Assembly (NCBI GenBank): GCA_003665825.1 | Contig: QPFY01000016.1 | Coordinates: 310,001 to 374,000 of the forward strand | Reading direction: 5' to 3' | DNA: 64,000 nt | DNA from: Microbotryum silenes-acaulis | Taxonomy: Eukaryota > Basidiomycota > Microbotryomycetes > Microbotryales > Microbotryaceae | The notes under the pieces: generated by a model | What the model saw: only the letters and a program-made list of their open reading frames with translations | The model's database searches: none | Told to the model about the DNA's origin: nothing | In this document: piece after piece, positions 24,508 to 36,949 of the stretch | How the letters are laid out: every line of letters starts with the position of its first letter | Numbering within the stretch: the first letter of the stretch is position 1 | Program-made: the position numbers and the translations under genes

Positions 24508-27500
24508 TCACCACTCCAATTTGTTCGAGCCACATCCACTACCGTTCTCGTGCTTGGTCGCACAGTCATTACTAGCCGCTAATCTTTCTTCATCCAACTC
24601 TCCTGAAGGTCCCACAATTTCGATCGCCGTAGCCGAGTTCCGTCCCAGCGCCTCGGCCGTCGCCTTGCGGACCATCCATTTGGTCGAGCCGATCAGCGCG
24701 TCGAGCTCCTCGGCGGGGGGCAATTTGACGAACAGATCCTCGCCTTCGTTCTTGACCTCGAACGCGAGCACCTTGTATTCTTCGTCGTTTGTGCATTCTC
24801 CCGTGTCGAGGCGGAAATTGCGCTTGTGCAGCGGGCACGAGACGTAGAGATTGCCATTGGCGTCTAGCGTCGGATGAAGACTTCCCGTCAGCCAATATTC
24901 GGCATATGCACAGCAAGCATTAAACCCACTCACCATCTCCGATGATACCGTGTTCGAGTACAAAAGCACGCTTGTGAGGGCACATTTGCTGTGTAGCGAA
25001 ATAGCCTCGTTTGGGAACGTGGAAAATTGCGAGCTGGGTGTCTTGCCCATATCGAACCGCCGCACTCCTGTTCGGGTCACAAAGCCGAGGCCGAGAATCA
25101 CGTTCGTTTCAGACATCGCATTCACGTAATGTTTAGTTCCCGAAGTGGAAACGTAGGTACAATCACTCACGTTGTGTTGGCCTCTGTGGGCATGAGGTCC
25201 TGCGTCGTAGCAAGATTGACCCACTCCCATTCCGAGCGAGGGGTCGGCACCTCGTTGTCCTCGAATCGCTTGGCGGGAAAGTTCTTGGGCCAGTCGGCGG
25301 GTCGATTCTGACCACGCTCGGTGATCGGCTCAATCCCGACGCGCCTCTCGTCGGTGTTGGCGAATTGCTTGAAGGACTTGCGCAGTTCGGGATCGGTGAT
25401 AGCCGCAGCCCATTCGTCCTTGTAAGTGCCGATAAGCGCGTCCATCTCTCGGTCCAAGTCACCGCAGATGCCAAGCTCATCGTCGAGGAGAATCTTCTTG
25501 AGCTTTTCGATACCGCCATCAAAGTTTTCGACCCAGGGTGCCGTGCGCACCAAACGATCGGCGGTACGGATGTAGAACATGAGGAAGCGGTCGATGATGC
25601 GAACGACCTTGGTCGGCGGGACATCCTTGGCGAACAGATGGGCATGGCGAGGATTAGCTCCACCATTTCCACCAATAAAGACTGCATATTTTGGTGAGAC
25701 AGGTCTCAGTAATTCGAATAGATCATCAGGACAAGTCTTCGGATCGGGGAACTCACCATTCCATCCTTTGTCGGTTGCGATGAGGCCAAAGTCCTTTGAC
25801 TGGGCCTCGGCGCACTCGCGCACACATCCACTGACTCCTCCCTTGAACTTGTGGGGCGATCGCACACCTCGGTAGCGGTTCTCAAGGTCGATCGCAAGTC
25901 CGACCGAATCCCCGACACCATAACGGCACCAGGTGGTTCCCACACACGACTTGACCGTTCGCAACGATTTACCGTAGGCGTGACCCGACTCGAACCCAGC
26001 GGCGATCAGCTTCTCCCAGATGTCGGGCAGGTCGCGCTTCTGTGCACCGAAGAGGTCGATACGCTGGCCACCGGTGATCTTGGTGTACAGTCCATACTCC
26101 TTGGCCACCTGACCCAAGGCGATCAACTTCTCGGGCGTCACTTCACCACCGGCCATGCGCGGCACGACGGAGAAGGTGCCGTTGCGTTGGATATTGGCCA
26201 AGAAACGATCGTTGGTATCTTGAAGACCATGATGTTGCGGTAGCATGACGTGTTCGTTGTAGAGCGAGGACAGAATCGATGCGACGGCGGGCTTGCAAAT
26301 CTCGCACCCCTGACGATCCTTGCCCGCACCGACCGTTGCGACAATGGTTGCAAAGTCGCGCAGCTGCTTGATCTTGACCACTTGGAAAAGATCGGTACGG
26401 CTCATCTTGAAGTGGGTGCAGAGGTCGTTGTTGGTCGCGTGACCGGCTTTCTTCATTTCGGCCTTGAAGATGCTCGTCGCGAGTGGGACGCAGCCACCGC
26501 AGCCCGCACCCACCTTGGTCTTGGACTTCAGCGTCGCAAAGTCAGTGCACCCGTCTTTGATGCAAGCTCCGATGGCACCCTTGAGCACGTTCTGTATTGT
26601 AACATTGAAATATAAAATGTATCAGTTGGGATGCTGTCTGGCTAGCTGATATAGCTCAGGTACTGACATGGCAGGAGCAGATTTGCGCATCATCGTCCAG
26701 ATCGGCGCCATCATCCTCGCCTTCCTTCTTGGCGCCCATGATGAACTCGGACGGGGGGCAATCGAGCTTCTTCTTCTTCTTGACGATTGAGACCATCTTG
26801 GTGAAGGAAGCGACGTCGCCGATCATGATCCCGCCGAGTAGATGGGTGCCATCGGCCGTGAAAATGTACTTCTTGTACGTCGACGAAAAGGGATCGTGGT
26901 AGGTCAAGCATTTGATGGGATCGTTCTTGGTGTCTCGAGGCCCTTTCTTTCGTCGACTAGGCTTGCTCGAAACGATTTCGACACCCTCCTCGACCTTTTT
27001 CTTCTCGGCAGCCTCGATGTCCTTGACCATGCGCTCGTCCGCAAAGTAGTCACCGAAAGAAGCGACGTCGACACCCATCAGCTTGAGCTTGGTGGAGAGA
27101 TCGGGATCGTTCATCTTTCGAGGCGCATGGCCCGCTGTTTGTGTCTGTTGAACCGAACCGAATTGTAATAGTGAGCAACTGGCACTGGGATCAAGTGACT
27201 CCGAAAGGAGCTTACGAGGTTGAATGCCAGAATATCGGCCATCTCCACCCCAGGGGCGATCAGGCCATAAGTCTTCAAACAGGAAGCGATGTCAGCACCA
27301 AGTCACATGGTTCGAGTCGAAACCTACCCAGAATATCACTCACATTGCCTCTCCAGCTGGCGCATTCACCGATAGCGTAGATGTCTTGCTCGCTGGTCAT
27401 CAAGTCGTCGCCAACGTCTATACCCCCTCTTCGAGCGCACCGAATCCCGCTCGCTGCGGCAAGGTCGTCCCGCGGCTTGATTCCGATCGCAAAGATGGTC

Positions 27501-28437
27501 AAGTCACTCTCAATGTGCTCGCCGTCACTTGTGGTGAAACCAGTGAAGATCTCTTGACCATTCTCGTCGGTCCGGGTTGTGATCGCTTGGGGTTCGCACT
27601 GTGTCAGGACTTTGACCCCCATGTTTTCGATCTTGCGCAGCACCAACTCGCCCGCAGAAGGATCGAGCTGACGATTCAAGGGGTAGTTCTGGCGGATCAA
27701 GATGGAGACGTCAGGAACACCAGGCATATCGTACACTGCCTTGGCGGCTTCGAGACCGAGTAGACCACCTCCGACGACCGAAGCCCGACTGATGTGGGGC
27801 AACTCGGCGTAGTCCATGATCGACTCGAGGTCGGCGATGTTGCGGTAGACAAACACACCGGTCGTCTTCTCGGCTTGCTCGATCGAGACGTAGGGTGGGA
27901 GACCTGCTCCAGAGCCGGTGGCGAGGACGAGGATGTCGTACGAAAAGGTGTTACCCTGGGACGTGCTGACCGTCTTGGACTTTGAGTCGATCAAAGTGAC
28001 TTGTTCCCCAACGTGGAAGGCGAATCGATCGGGTTCTTGTTCTGCGTACCATTTCGGGTCATTCAGGTACAGATCTTCGACGTTGCGGTGTTGAAAATAC
28101 TCGGTCAGGCCGACTCGGTTGTAGGCCAGGTGCTTCTCCTCGCCACAGGTTCGGATGAAGTAGCGCTTGTCTTGATCGAGATTGAGCACTTTTTCAATGA
28201 AGGCTGTGAAGGAGGTTGCGCAACAGAGTCAGTACAGGGCCCTCTGATCTCGTGGTCCGATGCCGCTATGCGACCGAGATTTCAGGGTTACTCGGCGACT
28301 TTCGAGGCTTTGGACCGGGTGGGGCACAGGAGGTGCTGGTACGACTTACCAATGCCAACCATGCCGAGTCCGACCACAAAGATCTGGATCCTGTCCGTCT
28401 TGGGGACATGGATCGTGGAGTTTGCGATTGGGACCAT
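24508..28437 (-). CDS. Assimilatory nitrite reductase [NAD(P)H], siroheme enzyme
   Basis: Reduces nitrite to ammonium with NAD(P)H in the cytosol. The first ATG in the correct frame is 28437 (MVPIANSTIHVPKTDRIQIF); about seven exons, roughly 1,100 residues. Order: FAD-binding VVGLGMVGIG, a second dinucleotide fold (SVVGGGLLGLEAAKAVYDMP, AIGECASW), a BFD-type [2Fe-2S] region (CSCHNVLKG ... GAGCGGC), the ferredoxin-like repeat (NGTFSVVPRMAGGEVTPEKL), and siroheme/[4Fe-4S] ligands CVGTTWCRYG and GCVRECAEAQ. A C-terminal NirD-like Rieske domain has CPHKRAF and CPLHKRNF, separated by an intron. Stop at 24508. Divergent from nitrate reductase with 797 bp between starts. Confidence 0.96.
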
Positions 28438-28897
28438 CTTGATTCGAGCGAGCTGGTAAGAGGTCGGTTGCTGGTGGTCGGTGGTTGCTCGGCCCTGACC
28501 GTGCGCGCTTATCACCAAAGAGGTCTGTGCGGGAGGACGGAGTTGGGTGGTCCGAGATTCAAGTAGTCAATGCGTTCGGAAAGAAGGCAAGCAAGCGCGG
28601 CCTGAAGTATGGTGCGATTTAGTGATTTGATGAGTTGCAACTTGTTGCGGTGAGTGGAAGACGAGAGGAGTGGTCGGGATGGCGGAGCGGCGATAGCCTC
28701 TCTGCGAGCTCGGCCAAGCCACGACCAGGGACGCGATAGAGCCGACACGGGCTAGCGAGACCTGCCGATGGGGCTACAGCGATGATTTGAGCGAGAGCTG
28801 ATTCGCCAGTGGGCGGAGCCGTGATCAGAGCGCCCGCAAGACCGTGTCGGAGCTCGGCGACGGCGAGGCGATCGAGGATCGAGGCCCGGACCCCGCC

Positions 28898-28909
28898 TTA
28901 TCAGGCGCG
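28898..28909. promoter_or_regulatory. GATA-type 12-mer, copy in NiR/NR promoter
   Basis: TTATCAGGCGCG, identical to 14655-14666 in the nitrate transporter promoter and in the same orientation. Followed three bases later by another GATAG core. Confidence 0.5.
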
Positions 28910-28932
28910 ACGATAGTGCTGATTGCGCCGAG

Positions 28933-28945
28933 CTCCGAAACGGAG
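28933..28945. promoter_or_regulatory. Palindrome CTCCGAAACGGAG in NiR/NR promoter
   Basis: A perfect CTCCG-AAA-CGGAG inverted repeat with everted CGG triplets. Its 11-base core CCGAAACGGAG recurs at 14757-14767. Candidate site for a Zn2Cys6 dimer. Confidence 0.5.
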
Positions 28946-29234
28946 TTCTGACCCTTCGATCATCAGGCCGGGCGGGCCGCGCTTTCGAGTGGGCTCCTGC
29001 ACGGGTGTCCATTTTATCAGAAACGGCTCGCTACTAGCGTTTGCGAGGTGTTGTGGCAGAAAAGATCTGACGATAGACTCGCGCAACGCCTCTATCGCCT
29101 CCAATCGCCTTCCCCCCATGTCTCTGACGATCGTGACAAGTTGATCCTCCACCTGGCACCCCTTCTTCAACACTCGGATCCCCTACCTACACAGAACATC
29201 TCGAGGAATTGACCTTGTTCGAATTCGCTGCAAG

Positions 29235-32200
29235 ATGAGCTCGGCGAGTTTGTCTTCCCTTACCTCGAGCGACTCGGAGGACCTTCAATCGCAAGGCTCG
29301 GCGGCTTCGACCGCGCCGACGAGTCTAGCCGCCACACCCGCGCCATCGTCGCCCAAGCAGAGTTCCAACGCTCTCAGCTTTACCGAATGCCGCACATCGG
29401 CACCAAAGGAGCCCGACCACTTCAACTCGCTCCCATCCCCCTTTTATCCGGCATCACTCCTTTCGGCCGATGAGAAGCAGGAGCATCTCTTGCCCGCGCT
29501 GCCTTTGGAGTACCCTGCGTTGCCGGCAACGACGAGACCGGAGCAACCCTGCGACACCGATAGGGGGACACCGGACGAGTGGATCGTGCGTGACGAGAAG
29601 CTGGTGCGATTGACGGGCAAGTGGCCCTTCAACTGCGAACCTCCTTTGCCTGATCTATGGAACTCGGTAAGTTTTCGGAGATCACGTCTGACCTAACCTT
29701 CACAACGACTAGAGCGGGGACTGCCCGATGGGCGGGCCATTCAAGTCGCTGACCTTTCTGAAACCGTTGGTGCACACTCGCAGGGATTCTTGACACCCAC
29801 GAGGTTGTTCTACGTCCGCAACCACGGAGTGGTGCCCAAAGTCTCGAGGCAAGATGCTGAAGCGTGGACGTTTGATATCGGAGGGTAAGTCGGAAGTCTT
29901 GGGCCTTTGCGTCGGACTGATGCGGTAAGGACTGAAGGCTGACATGGGGTTGGGTCGCACTTTCTTCTTGTCGCGCACGCGCATGATACAGCCTCGTCAA
30001 GCGCTCCTGCACATTATCCCTTGCCGACTTGCTCGATCCCTCTCGTTTCAATGCGGTGACCCTTCCTGTGACGCTGGTCTGCGCCGGCAACCGACGCAAG
30101 GAGCAGAACGTCGTTCGCAAGTCGCTCGGCTTCTCCTGGGGGGCGGCTGGCCTCTCGACAGCGCTGTTCACCGGTGTCTACTTGGCGGATGTACTTGACT
30201 ACGTCTGCCCCCAAAACGAAGGCAAGATCGGCCAACCTGGCTTCAAGCGCGCCGAGCATGTCATCTTTGAGGGGGCCGAGGACCTGCCGAACGGCAAATA
30301 TGGAACGTCGCAGCGTCTGAGGTGGGCAAGACTTCGGGAGAAGGGGATGATGCTGGCATGGGCGATGAACGGAGAGGTGGGTCTTTCACAATGGATGATT
30401 CCACCCTCTTCGACTTAATACTGACCGGTCTTGTCATGTTCTCACGTTAGGCACTCGAGCCTGATCATGGCTACCCGCTTCGGCTTGTTGTGCCGGGCCA
30501 AATCGGGGGTCGAAGTGTCAAGTGGCTCAAAAAAATCATCGTCAGCGACAAGGAGAGCGATCATCACCTGCATTACTGGGACAACAAGGTCCTGCCCACC
30601 ACCTTGATGCCCGAGCAAGCGCGAAGTGAGCGACAGTGGTGGTATGATCCTCGGTGAGTGACTCGCGCCGCATGCTCTACACCCAGAATATCGCAAAGAG
30701 TCGCTGACCCAGCCCCGATGCCCTCAGATACATCATCAATGACCTCAACACCAACTCGGCGGTCGCATGCCCCGCCCACGACGAGCAGCTCGTCGTTCCA
30801 GTTCCAACCGAGGCGAACCCCTCTCCGACTTACACCGTCCAGGGCTACGCATACGCAGGCGGTGGACGTCGCGTCACTCGCATGGAGATTACCCTCGACG
30901 ACGGCGACACCTGGTCTCTTTGCGACATTCGGTACCCGGAGGACGACTACCGTCAGATGCCCTTCTCGGCACCCGTCTGGGGCACGTTGGACATCACTGA
31001 TCGAGATGAATGCTTTTGCTGGGCTTTCTGGAAGATCGAGATTCCCATCGAGAAGCTCAAGGACGCCACCTCGATCGCTATCCGAGGTATGGATGAGGGT
31101 CTGAACTTGCAAGGGAAGACAATGTACTGGAAGTGAGTCGGATGGTTTCGGAACTGTTCAAACACTTCCCGAATGGTGAATGCTGACACCCCCTCCTTCT
31201 CTATCATCGTGCTCACCAGCCCCACTGGTATGATGGTAAGTCCAGAGGGTTGTCTCTCACTGTTCTCTCAGAATTGATCATTGACATATCTATCGTACTC
31301 TTGGATCACAGAACAACTGCTGGTTCAGGGTCGTGATTCACTCCTCAATTTCCGAAACCGGCGAAACAGTTCTTCGATTTGAGCACCCGACCATGCCGGG
31401 TTTGCAACCCGGAGGATGGATGGAGCGAATGAAAGATAACGGCGAAGATGTTCTTCGACCCCAGTTTGGTGTCGTACCCACAGGAGAAGAGAGTGAAATC
31501 CTCTTGCAGTCAAAGGAGTCGGCCAAGCTGAAGAAATCGACCGTCGTCATGACCAAGGAGGGCGTCACTCGCAAGATCACGATGGCCGAGGTGCAGGCTC
31601 ACAACAAGGAGAGCGAACCTTGGTTCGTCGTCAAGGGCGAGGTGTACGATGGCACGGGCTTCCTTGCCAAGCACCCGGGTGGCGCGGAATCTATCACGCT
31701 CGTCGCCGGCGAGGATGCCACTGAAGACTTTATGGCCATCCATTCCATTGTAAGTCGTCGCGAGATAGGGTATCTGGTAGACGTGCGCTAATTCAGATAG
31801 TGTTCCACCCGTAGGACGCAAAAGCACAACTTGCCGACTATCACATTGGCACGCTCGTCGTCGAGGAAGCCCCCTCCGCGGTTGTGCCCACAACACCTAC
31901 CCTCCCCGATCCTATCTTCCTAAACAAGTCCAAGTGGAAAGCTGCAACGCTGATCTCGATTGAGAAGCTCAATCATGACTCGCGCAACTACCGCTTTGCG
32001 CTCGAGTATCCTGAACAGCAGCTCGGCTTGCCAACGGGGCAACACGTTTACGCTCGCTTGCGCCGGAAGGTCTCGCCGGGCGACGCCGAGGACAAAGGTG
32101 GTGAACCGATCGTCGAGGGCGAGCTCGTGCAACGTGCCTACACGCCGGTGTCATCGAACACTGCTCAGGGCTTCTTGGACCTTTTGATCAAGGTCTACTT

Positions 32201-32824
32201 CCGCACGCCCGACTTCCCCGAGGGCGGCAAGATGACCCTCGGGTTCGACGAACTCCAGATCGGCGACAAGGTCGAGTTCAAAGGTCCTCTGGGAAGCTTC
32301 CGATGGCTTGGGAAGGGTATGTGCAACTGGAAGGGCGTTGAGAGAAGGGCGCGGAATATCGGGATGATCTGCGGTGGTTCAGGTAAACTGTTCTACCCGT
32401 CTCAGCTTTGACTCGCGCGGGTGACTGAGCAAACCCAATATGTCTCGTCTTTCCAGGCATCACCCCCATCATCCAGGTCATGCGAGGCATCATCCACGAC
32501 TCTGAAGACATCGATACGAACGTTTGGGTCTTGAACGCGAACAAGACCGAGGCGGACATCCTCTTGCGAGCCGAACTCGAAGAGCTCGGCAAGCTCGTCG
32601 GCCCTTCGCGGTGTCGCCAGCACCTCGTGCTCTCCAAAGGTCCCGCGGACTGGGCGCACTCCAAAGGTCGCATCAACAAGCAGATGTTGATCGACCACCT
32701 TCCCCCACCGGGACCCGATTCCTTGGTGTTGATCTGTGGCCCCGACCCCATGATCAACGAGATTGTCAAACCGGGGTTGGCGGAGCTAGGATGGGATGTA
32801 CCGAATACGTTGGTGATATTTTGA
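29235..32824 (+). CDS. Assimilatory nitrate reductase [NAD(P)H]
   Basis: Molybdoenzyme reducing nitrate to nitrite. ATG at 29235; about nine introns. The Ser/Ala-rich N-terminus (about residues 1-100) leads to the Moco domain, with the molybdenum-ligand Cys in VTLVCAGNRRKEQN and SLGFSWGAAGLSTALFTGVY. The dimerisation domain follows (YTVQGYAYAGGGRRVTRMEI, then EGLNLQGKTMYWK and NCWFRVV in separate exons). Next a cytochrome b5 domain with heme ligands in FLAKHPGGAESI and AIHSI, then the FAD domain (RAYTPVS, FKGPLGSFRW, MICGGSGITPIIQV) and NAD(P)H domain ending LICGPDPMINEIV and VPNTLVIF. All domains appear intact. Stop at 32824. Confidence 0.97.
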
Positions 32825-33569
32825 GCAACGAGGATGCAATTGCTCTTCTTTGCTGTAATTACTACACTTTTTATGCATTGGCTGTCATTCCCGCGAGGCC
32901 CAGGCCATTTTAGGGGCCACTTCACATCGCTGGCGGGATGCGCCAGGTCGTGTGTGCCGGCGGGCGATGCGCGCTCGGTTGATCAAGCCAATCAAGCTCA
33001 AGCTCAAGTGGGCCGCTCGCGCAGGCCGGCGCATTTTACGAGGCTCCTCAAAAAATGTGTTGTTTTTTTAGCTGAAGCTGTGGAGGCAATTGCTGCACCC
33101 TGATGTTTTTTAGGTCGATTCGGGTACCTTTTACTCGTGGGCAGAGCGACTTTAGCGGGGCGGACATCATCGCGCAAGTATAATTAGAGCTGTAAGGTAT
33201 GCGCCTCTGATGTGCATAAAATACAATCTGTCGTTCTTGACCGCTAGGCTAAAAGCAAGTCGTAACTAGAACTCGACAGTTCTAGCTACTCAGAGGATAC
33301 CTATGGGGCTGTTCCTGTAAGGCATCTCCTTATAAGAGGTGTGCCTGATTTGCGGCCGCTGCTCGCGCGGGTCACAGAGCCAGACAGCCGGACTGAGCAG
33401 AGCCCACCCGTCTTGGCCCGTCTTAGCCCGTCTTCGGACCGAAGAGGGGGAGGAGGCCGGAGACAGCAGCGCCTCCTCCTGGCGTTTCCTCCTCTTCTCA
33501 GTCTCATCGTGCTTCCGCATTCGATCTCTACGCCCGGATTCTCTTGCCCAAACACTGGTCTCAAACGTC
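32825..33569. other. Intergenic: NR 3' flank and PLD-like gene promoter
   Basis: 745 bp with no supported gene. A T-rich run lies near 33060-33110. A frame open from 33339 reads into the PLD-like gene, but its N-terminal part looks non-coding, so the ATG at 33570 was preferred. Confidence 0.5.
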
Positions 33570-36500
33570 ATGTCTGGTCAGGACGCTGCGGCTTCGTCCG
33601 TCGACGAACCTAGAACATCACTGTCGCAGGAGAAGAAGTCGAGCGCGCAATCGATCGCACACGAGCAACGTCATGACCATCCCATCTCCTCGGCCTTCGT
33701 CCCCGCCCCGTTCGCTCCGCCACCGTTCCCGCCCCTCGACCTTTTCACTAACAAGAACCTCACCGTATCTCAAGCTCTACACGACAACCCTTCGTGGCCG
33801 CCCAAGAGAGCAACGCGCAAGCTGTTCCCGAAGCCCTTTTTTGGAAAGCGCTTCTACCGACGATTCTTCATCAAGCACGACTTGGAACATGTGCGTATGG
33901 ATCATGATAATGGGTACTTGTAACACGATGAGGAAACTAAATCGAAGCGTTCTCCGGAACAGGGTCGTGACTGGACCCAGGAGGAGCTCGATGAAGCGGC
34001 CAAACGAGGTGACTTTCCGCGGCGACCCAGTGACTTGTTCCTCAAGGTCAGTCTATGCAACGTGACCGTAAAGTCGCCCTAGGATCTGGTTCACCCAACG
34101 CCTTACTGCAAACAGATGTACGCCGACGTGCTGCTCTGCTTGACGCGAGACAGTCTCGCAGGGAATGTCTCACCCGCGCTCATTGGCTCTTCGGGGACGA
34201 TCCCTCTCTCAATCGTCTCGACTATCCCGGACATCATGCAACACTATTACGACTGCAGTCAGTAGCCATCTTCACTGTTCTTGCGGTTTGCGAGCGGCCA
34301 AGAAATCCCCAAGAAACTGCGCAGGGGGAGGCGCCAAGTTTCGCGCAGTCGAACCGCCGCCCCACTTTGGGCAGTCCGGGGAGCCTCGCTGACGTCGTCC
34401 GTCTTTTGCCCATCCTCGGTCTGATTCACACAGTTGTTCTAGCCGAAAAGGAGGTCTTTCTCGTGACGAGTGAGTCACTGGTCATCGGTGATCTGGTTAA
34501 TACTCATTCTGCGGATGTAGACTAATGCAAAAATGTTCATGTTTCGGTAGACTACTGGCAGTAAGCAGCTAGCCTCGTCCTCAGTCGCAACAACGCGACT
34601 GCCGACGCTGACCTTTCCTCCGCGCCCCACTCGCCCCGGCAGACCATCGGATTCGGTCAAAGCCATTGCAAGTGCATTGATAGAACTTGACGCAAGAGTG
34701 AGCAAGAGAAACGGCGCAAAGATTGTCGTCAAGATCATGTGGGACCGTGGTGCTATTCAGCAGCTATGGAAGTGAGTCGGATCTGGACCTTTCAAGAGAA
34801 GCAATACTGTTCTTTTCAACCCAGCTCATGCGTTTCTGTGTGTGTCAGCAACCATGTTTTCGTTGGTCCATCGACCTATGTTCCCCTCGGCGTACCGCGT
34901 CCCTCCGAAGTACCCAATTTGTCGATCCAGATCATCAACTTTCATCGCCCCCCACTCGGAACGTTCCACCAAAAAGCGCTTGTCGTCGACCGAAAAATTG
35001 CCCTCATCAACAGCAACAACATCCAGGATCGGCCCAACGTCGAGGTAAGAGTCGGCCCGCAACCTCATTCCTTATATGCTCAGATATTGACGGATCGGCC
35101 TCGCTTGGGTGCAGATGATGGTCCACCTCGAGGGCCCGATCGTCGATTCGATGTACGACTGTCTCCTGCTCTCCTGGCACGCAAAGCTCGATCCCCCCTT
35201 GCCGTGCCTTGAATCCCCATCTCCCAACTCCGACCCCTCCCAACCCTGGCACTACACTTTCGCCGATGAAAACCCGTACCTTGAACACATCGACATCGCC
35301 AAAGCGGCCAAAGCGGCGCGCAAGCTCTTGGCCCAGCAGGTCAAACACTCGGACGTGCTGTCAAGCACTGCCCCTCCACAATGGTGGCAGACTGACAGAC
35401 CGCATGAGTTCGAATCGCGAACGGCCGCACATCAACCTTTGGGCGGGTTCGCACATTTGGTCAACACGCTGATCGAGCGCGCGCGAGAGGAAGCCGCGAA
35501 GGCCAGGGGCGAGGTCTATGTACCCGCGGCGAATCGACCCCCCATGCCAAGCGTGTCCGAGGAGGAAAGCGGGGACGAAGCGGCAAAGGAGTCCAAGCTC
35601 GGTGATTCTATGGTCGGCACATCGACTAGTGGCACAAGCAATACCACAAACACGATCGCGACTCCGGCCGGTCACACGCTGGTCACCCCGGCTGCGCCGG
35701 TCGACAGCGCCAAGCAGGGCGGCGCCGCACGAGTGGCGGAGATGCAGAGCATGGAGGCGGTCCCGCCGCGGTCACCCGGTCTAAACCTCCCGGGCTCTCC
35801 AGGTCTTGCACCTCCTTCGTCTCCAGGACTCTCTGTTCAAGGCGACGGAACCGAATCGCCCCAAGGCTCGTTTTACAACAATGGCAATGACTCGTCGACC
35901 CCGGGCACGCCGATCCCGGGATCCGTCAAATCTCGCCTGCGAGCGCTGTCCAAATCGCTCAACGCTGGAGCGATCAAAAAGATCGAGGCCGCCTTTGACG
36001 ACGAGTCGCTCATCGACGACTTTAAACCCCACATGCTGCACAAGGCACATGCGCCATTCCCGATCGCAATGGTCAATCGCCGACCGCACGGCGCGCCGGG
36101 CCACCAGGACATTCGCGTCCCCCAAGATGCGGCTTGGCTGGCGGCACTTCGATATGCGGAGAAAAACGTGTTCATGTGAGTCTGAGATTCCAAGGGCGTG
36201 TGAAGATGCACGGTAGCTAATCTACGTATCTGCCACAGCCAAACCCCCACGCTCAACGCCGCCCCTCTGGTCCGGGCTGTCATCGAGGCGTGCTCAAAGG
36301 GCGGCAAGGACAAGCAAGGCATTCCAGTCACAGTCTACCTCGGACTCGGGTTTAACGACAAGGGAGAGAGCGTTCCATTCCAAGGTGGAACAAATGAGGT
36401 GCGTGAGCCCTTGGGGTGTGTGATTGAGCGAGATGGCCAAAGCTCACACCCTCGCGCCCCTATCGTGACGATCTGCAGGAGGTGACGGTGCGGCTGTACA

Positions 36501-36949
36501 AGGCGCTGCGCAGGGTCAAGAAGGAACACAACCTACACATCTACTGGTACTGCGGCAAGGACCAGATCAAACCATTGAATGCCATCCACAAGTCGCGAAA
36601 CTGCCACGTAAGCCCCGAATCGGCCCGCCTACTCTGCTTCTCGGCCGACGCTCACGCGATCTTCTTCCTACTCTTCCAGGTCAAGTTCATGTCTGTTGAT
36701 GGATCTGTCGGTATTTGCGGTAACGGTAATCAAGATAGCCAGAGCTTTATGCACTCCCAAGAAGCCAACATCATGATCGATGACGCCACAATCGTCGGGG
36801 ATTGGATGGATCAACTCGAAGCGAACCAAGCGACGCGCAAGTATGGCAAAGTCGACACCGACGGCATTTGGAGGGATGCGACCACGGGCGAGCAGCTGGA
36901 GGCACCTAAGAGCGTCAGCTGCTTCTCTGCAATTTGGGCTATGATCTAG
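33570..36949 (+). CDS. Phospholipase D superfamily protein with two HKD motifs
   Basis: Predicted phosphodiesterase/phosphatidyltransferase-fold enzyme, roughly 850 residues in about ten exons from ATG 33570 (MSGQDAAASSVDEPRTSLSQ). The first HKD motif is FHQKALVVDRKIALINSNNI (about 34963-35030). The second is split by an intron right after its His: NCH / VKFMSVDGSVGICGNGNQDS (about 36600-36740). Between them lies a long Ser/Pro/Gly-rich, probably disordered insert (about 35500-35960, PRSPGLNLPGSPGLAPPSSP). The upstream exon MYADVLLCLTRDSLAGNVSP and segment KIVVKIMWDRGAIQQLW fit a PLD half-domain. Substrate unknown: lipid and nuclease roles are both possible. Ends AIWAMI. Confidence 0.82.

Larger units (their letters stand above)
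28438..29234. promoter_or_regulatory. Divergent NiR/NR promoter
   Basis: 797 bp between the start codons of nitrite and nitrate reductase. GATA cores on either strand are frequent (near 28508, 28691, 28734, 28898, 28911, 29015 and 29065). It also holds a 13-bp palindrome at 28933-28945. Nitrogen control by a GATA factor plus a pathway-specific zinc-cluster protein is the known fungal arrangement; applying it here is inference. Confidence 0.65.
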
